Below are positions 6,148 to 7,364 of a stretch of DNA of 7,364 nt, one piece after another (position 1 is the stretch's first letter; each line of letters opens with the position of its first letter). The position numbers and the translations under genes were made by a program. The notes under the pieces were generated by a model, which saw nothing but the letters and a program-made list of their open reading frames with translations, searched no databases and was not told the origin of the DNA. Source of the DNA: Betaproteobacteria bacterium (lineage in GTDB: Bacteria > Pseudomonadota > Gammaproteobacteria > Burkholderiales > Burkholderiaceae_C); NCBI GenBank assembly GCA_005882155.1, contig VBCQ01000106.1, positions 1,245 through 8,608 of the forward strand, given 5' to 3'.

Positions 6148-6292
6148 TCGCGTCGATGACGCGGTTGGCATGAAAGTCCGTGCTGACCTGGCCGAGCGAG
6201 ACGACGCGGCCGGCCGCGATCGCCACGTCGCCGATCGCGTCGCGCCCCGATGCGGGGTCGACGAGGCGGCCGTTCTTAATGAGGATCTTCAT
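5684..6292 (-). pseudogene. Chimeric ORF: PyrC' N-terminus fused to PyrB C-terminal domain
   Basis: This 202-codon in-frame ORF was created by a tandem duplication. Residues 1-49 are identical to PyrC' 1-49 (ending VIDAT), and residues 50-202 are identical to PyrB 165-317 (beginning NLVVAIVGDLVHS, ending AGNNP). It therefore has part of the DHOase-like N-terminal strand domain joined to the aspartate-binding half of ATCase. It lacks the carbamoyl-phosphate half, including the STRTR and HPTQGLLD motifs, so ATCase activity is not expected. It keeps the pyrC' ribosome-binding site (GAGGA, 10 nt before ATG) and the same 13-bp spacing to pyrB that pyrC' has to it, so it is probably transcribed and translated with the operon. 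There are no frameshifts or internal stops, which fits a recent origin. It is most likely a by-product; an effect on PyrB or PyrC' assembly is possible but unproven. An assembly artefact remains an alternative. Confidence 0.85.
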
Positions 6293-6769
6293 TCGAGTTG
6301 GGTCCTCAAGGATTGTTGCCGGCGATCGTCGACATCACCGCCATTCGCACCGCGATGCCGAACGTGACCTGCGGGAGGATGACGCTTTGCTTGCCATCGG
6401 CCACGGCCGAGTCGATCTCGACGCCGCGGTTGATCGGCCCCGGGTGCATCACGATCGCGTCGGGCTTGGCGAGCGCGAGCTTCTCTTCGGTGAGGCCGTA
6501 GTTCTTGAAGAACTCGCCCGCACTCGGCAACATCGCGCCGCTCATTCGCTCGTTCTGCAATCGCAGCATGATGATCACGTCGGCATCGCGGATCCCCTCG
6601 GCCATGTCGTGGCAGACGCGCACGCCCATCTCCTTCAAGTCGCCGGGAACAAGCGTCTTCGGGCCGACCGCACGCACCTCGGCCGCACCAAGCGTCGTCA
6701 GTGCATGGATGTCGGAGCGCGCGACGCGCGAGTGCACGAGGTCGCCGACGATCGCGACGACGAGGTTCG
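6147..6769. repeat. Tandem duplication, second copy (622-bp period)
   Basis: This is the second 623-bp copy: the 5' part of the chimera (pyrC' codons 1-49), the 13-bp spacer and the last 153 codons of intact pyrB. It begins directly where copy 1 ends. Beyond 6769 the sequence continues into the unique 5' part of pyrB. Confidence 0.95.
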
Positions 6770-7259
6770 CGAAGTCCTGCTTGTAGTGGCGGATCGTGTA
6801 CATGTCCAACAAGCCCTGCGTCGGATGCGCATGGCGCCCGTCGCCCGCGTTGACCACATGCACATGCGGCGCGCAGTGGCGCGCGATCAGGTACGGTGCG
6901 CCACTCTCGCTGTGGCGCACGACGAACATGTCGGCGTGCATCGCCGACAGGTTGGCGATCGTGTCGAGCAGGCTCTCGCCCTTGGCGGTGCTCGAGCGCG
7001 CGATGTCGAGGTTGATGACGTCGGCACTCAAGCGCTTGGCCGCGATCTCGAACGTCGTGCGGGTGCGCGTGCTGTTCTCGAAGAACAGGTTGAACACGCT
7101 CTTGCCGCGCAGCAGCGGCACCTTCTTCACCTCGCGCTCGTTGACGCTGAGAAAACTGCCCGCGGTGTCGAGCAGCTGGTGCAACACCGCGCGCGGCAAT
7201 CCTTCGATCGACAGCAGGTGGATCAGCTCGCCGTGCTTGTTGAGTTGCGGGTTGCGCAT
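6306..7259 (-). CDS. pyrB: Aspartate carbamoyltransferase catalytic subunit
   Basis: This enzyme condenses carbamoyl phosphate with aspartate to give carbamoyl aspartate, the committed step of cytoplasmic pyrimidine synthesis. The 317-residue protein is complete: the carbamoyl-phosphate motif FFENSTRTRTTFE (59-71), the mobile loop SSTAKGESLLDT with K93, RHSESGAPYL (115-124), HPTQGLLDMYT (145-155), the aspartate-domain start VAIVGDLVHSRVARSD, and HPGPINRGVEIDS (272-284). I chose ATG 7259 (MRNPQLNKHGELIHLL); the preceding GTG at 7262 is also in frame. The A of the ATG is the last base of the pyrR stop (TGATG), so translation is probably coupled to pyrR. Association with the inactive DHOase downstream suggests a Pseudomonas-type PyrB-PyrC' complex. 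The last 153 codons are duplicated in the downstream chimera. It shows no loss of conserved residues. Confidence 0.96.
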   Translation of the reverse strand: MRNPQLNKHGELIHLLSIEGLPRAVLHQLLDTAGSFLSVNEREVKKVPLLRGKSVFNLFFENSTRTRTTFEIAAKRLSADVINLDIARSSTAKGESLLDTIANLSAMHADMFVVRHSESGAPYLIARHCAPHVHVVNAGDGRHAHPTQGLLDMYTIRHYKQDFANLVVAIVGDLVHSRVARSDIHALTTLGAAEVRAVGPKTLVPGDLKEMGVRVCHDMAEGIRDADVIIMLRLQNERMSGAMLPSAGEFFKNYGLTEEKLALAKPDAIVMHPGPINRGVEIDSAVADGKQSVILPQVTFGIAVRMAVMSTIAGNNP

Positions 7260-7364
7260 CACTCGCCTTCCTCGATGTTGAAGCTGAAGCGACCGGCCTC
7301 GTCGCGCGCCAGCGACAAGCGTCGCGCGGGCGGCAGCGTGATGCGCGCGGCCGAGTACGCCGGC
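7259..7364 (-). CDS. pyrR: PyrR pyrimidine regulatory protein, C-terminal end only
   Basis: The minus-strand frame entering from the window edge reads PAYSAARITLPPARRLSLAR and then ends DEAGRFSFNIEEGE before TGA (7261-7259). This resembles the C-terminal tail of proteobacterial PyrR (uracil phosphoribosyltransferase and pyr-operon regulator), which normally precedes pyrB in Burkholderiales. Only 34 residues are visible and none of the phosphoribosyl-binding motif, so the call rests on tail similarity and on context. The stop overlaps the pyrB start by one base. Confidence 0.72.
   Translation of the reverse strand, partial: PAYSAARITLPPARRLSLARDEAGRFSFNIEEGE

Noticed and set aside
5657..6367. 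A plus-strand 236-codon frame with an internal repeated end
   Set aside because: It is antisense to the chimera and pyrB, and its repetition is only a consequence of the tandem duplication.

Overview
The window looks like a chromosomal segment of a high-GC betaproteobacterium, most likely of the order Burkholderiales (Rubrivivax/Leptothrix/Methylibium-like). This is inferred from protein resemblance and from two gene orders: rhodanese-grxC-secB beside gpmA, and pyrR-pyrB-pyrC'-plsC. No species can be named from sequence alone.

Layout, left to right. (1) Positions 1-1199, minus strand: a rhodanese-domain membrane-anchored protein, glutaredoxin GrxC and the export chaperone SecB (cut by the window edge), apparently one transcription unit with a perfect TATAAT hexamer upstream. 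(2) Positions 1290-2033, plus strand: 2,3-bisphosphoglycerate-dependent phosphoglycerate mutase (gpmA), divergent from the rhodanese gene and converging closely on the next gene. (3) Positions 2044-3192, minus strand: an HD-GYP-type protein that keeps the GYP half but has lost the HD pair. (4) Positions 3260-4012, minus strand: a PlsC-type acyltransferase. (5) Positions 4015-4380: a gene-free, transposon-like block with long terminal inverted repeats, a TA dinucleotide at each edge and a series of internal hairpins. It sits exactly between the pyrC' stop codon and the plsC start. (6) Positions 4378-7364, minus strand: the pyrimidine cluster, with the end of pyrR, complete pyrB, a chimeric ORF, and complete pyrC', a pseudo-dihydroorotase without the HxH metal motif.

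Two recent-looking rearrangements stand out. First, a 622-bp tandem duplication across the pyrB/pyrC' boundary left both parent genes intact and created between them a 202-codon in-frame chimera: the first 49 residues of PyrC' joined to the last 153 residues of PyrB. The copies differ at only two positions, both synonymous. Second, the 362-bp inverted-repeat element looks like a non-autonomous element of the MITE kind inserted at a TA dinucleotide. Removing it restores a site in which the last codons of pyrC' carry a GAGG ribosome-binding sequence just upstream of a TTG start for plsC. The insertion therefore appears to have uncoupled plsC from the pyrimidine operon and replaced its translation-initiation region.

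Functionally, PyrR would regulate the operon, and PyrB would catalyse the committed step of pyrimidine synthesis in complex with the inactive DHOase-like PyrC'. The acyltransferase serves lipid synthesis. The left part covers glycolysis, thiol redox and sulfur chemistry, and protein export. I see no CRISPR array, no tRNA or rRNA, no intact transposase and no defence or toxin system.
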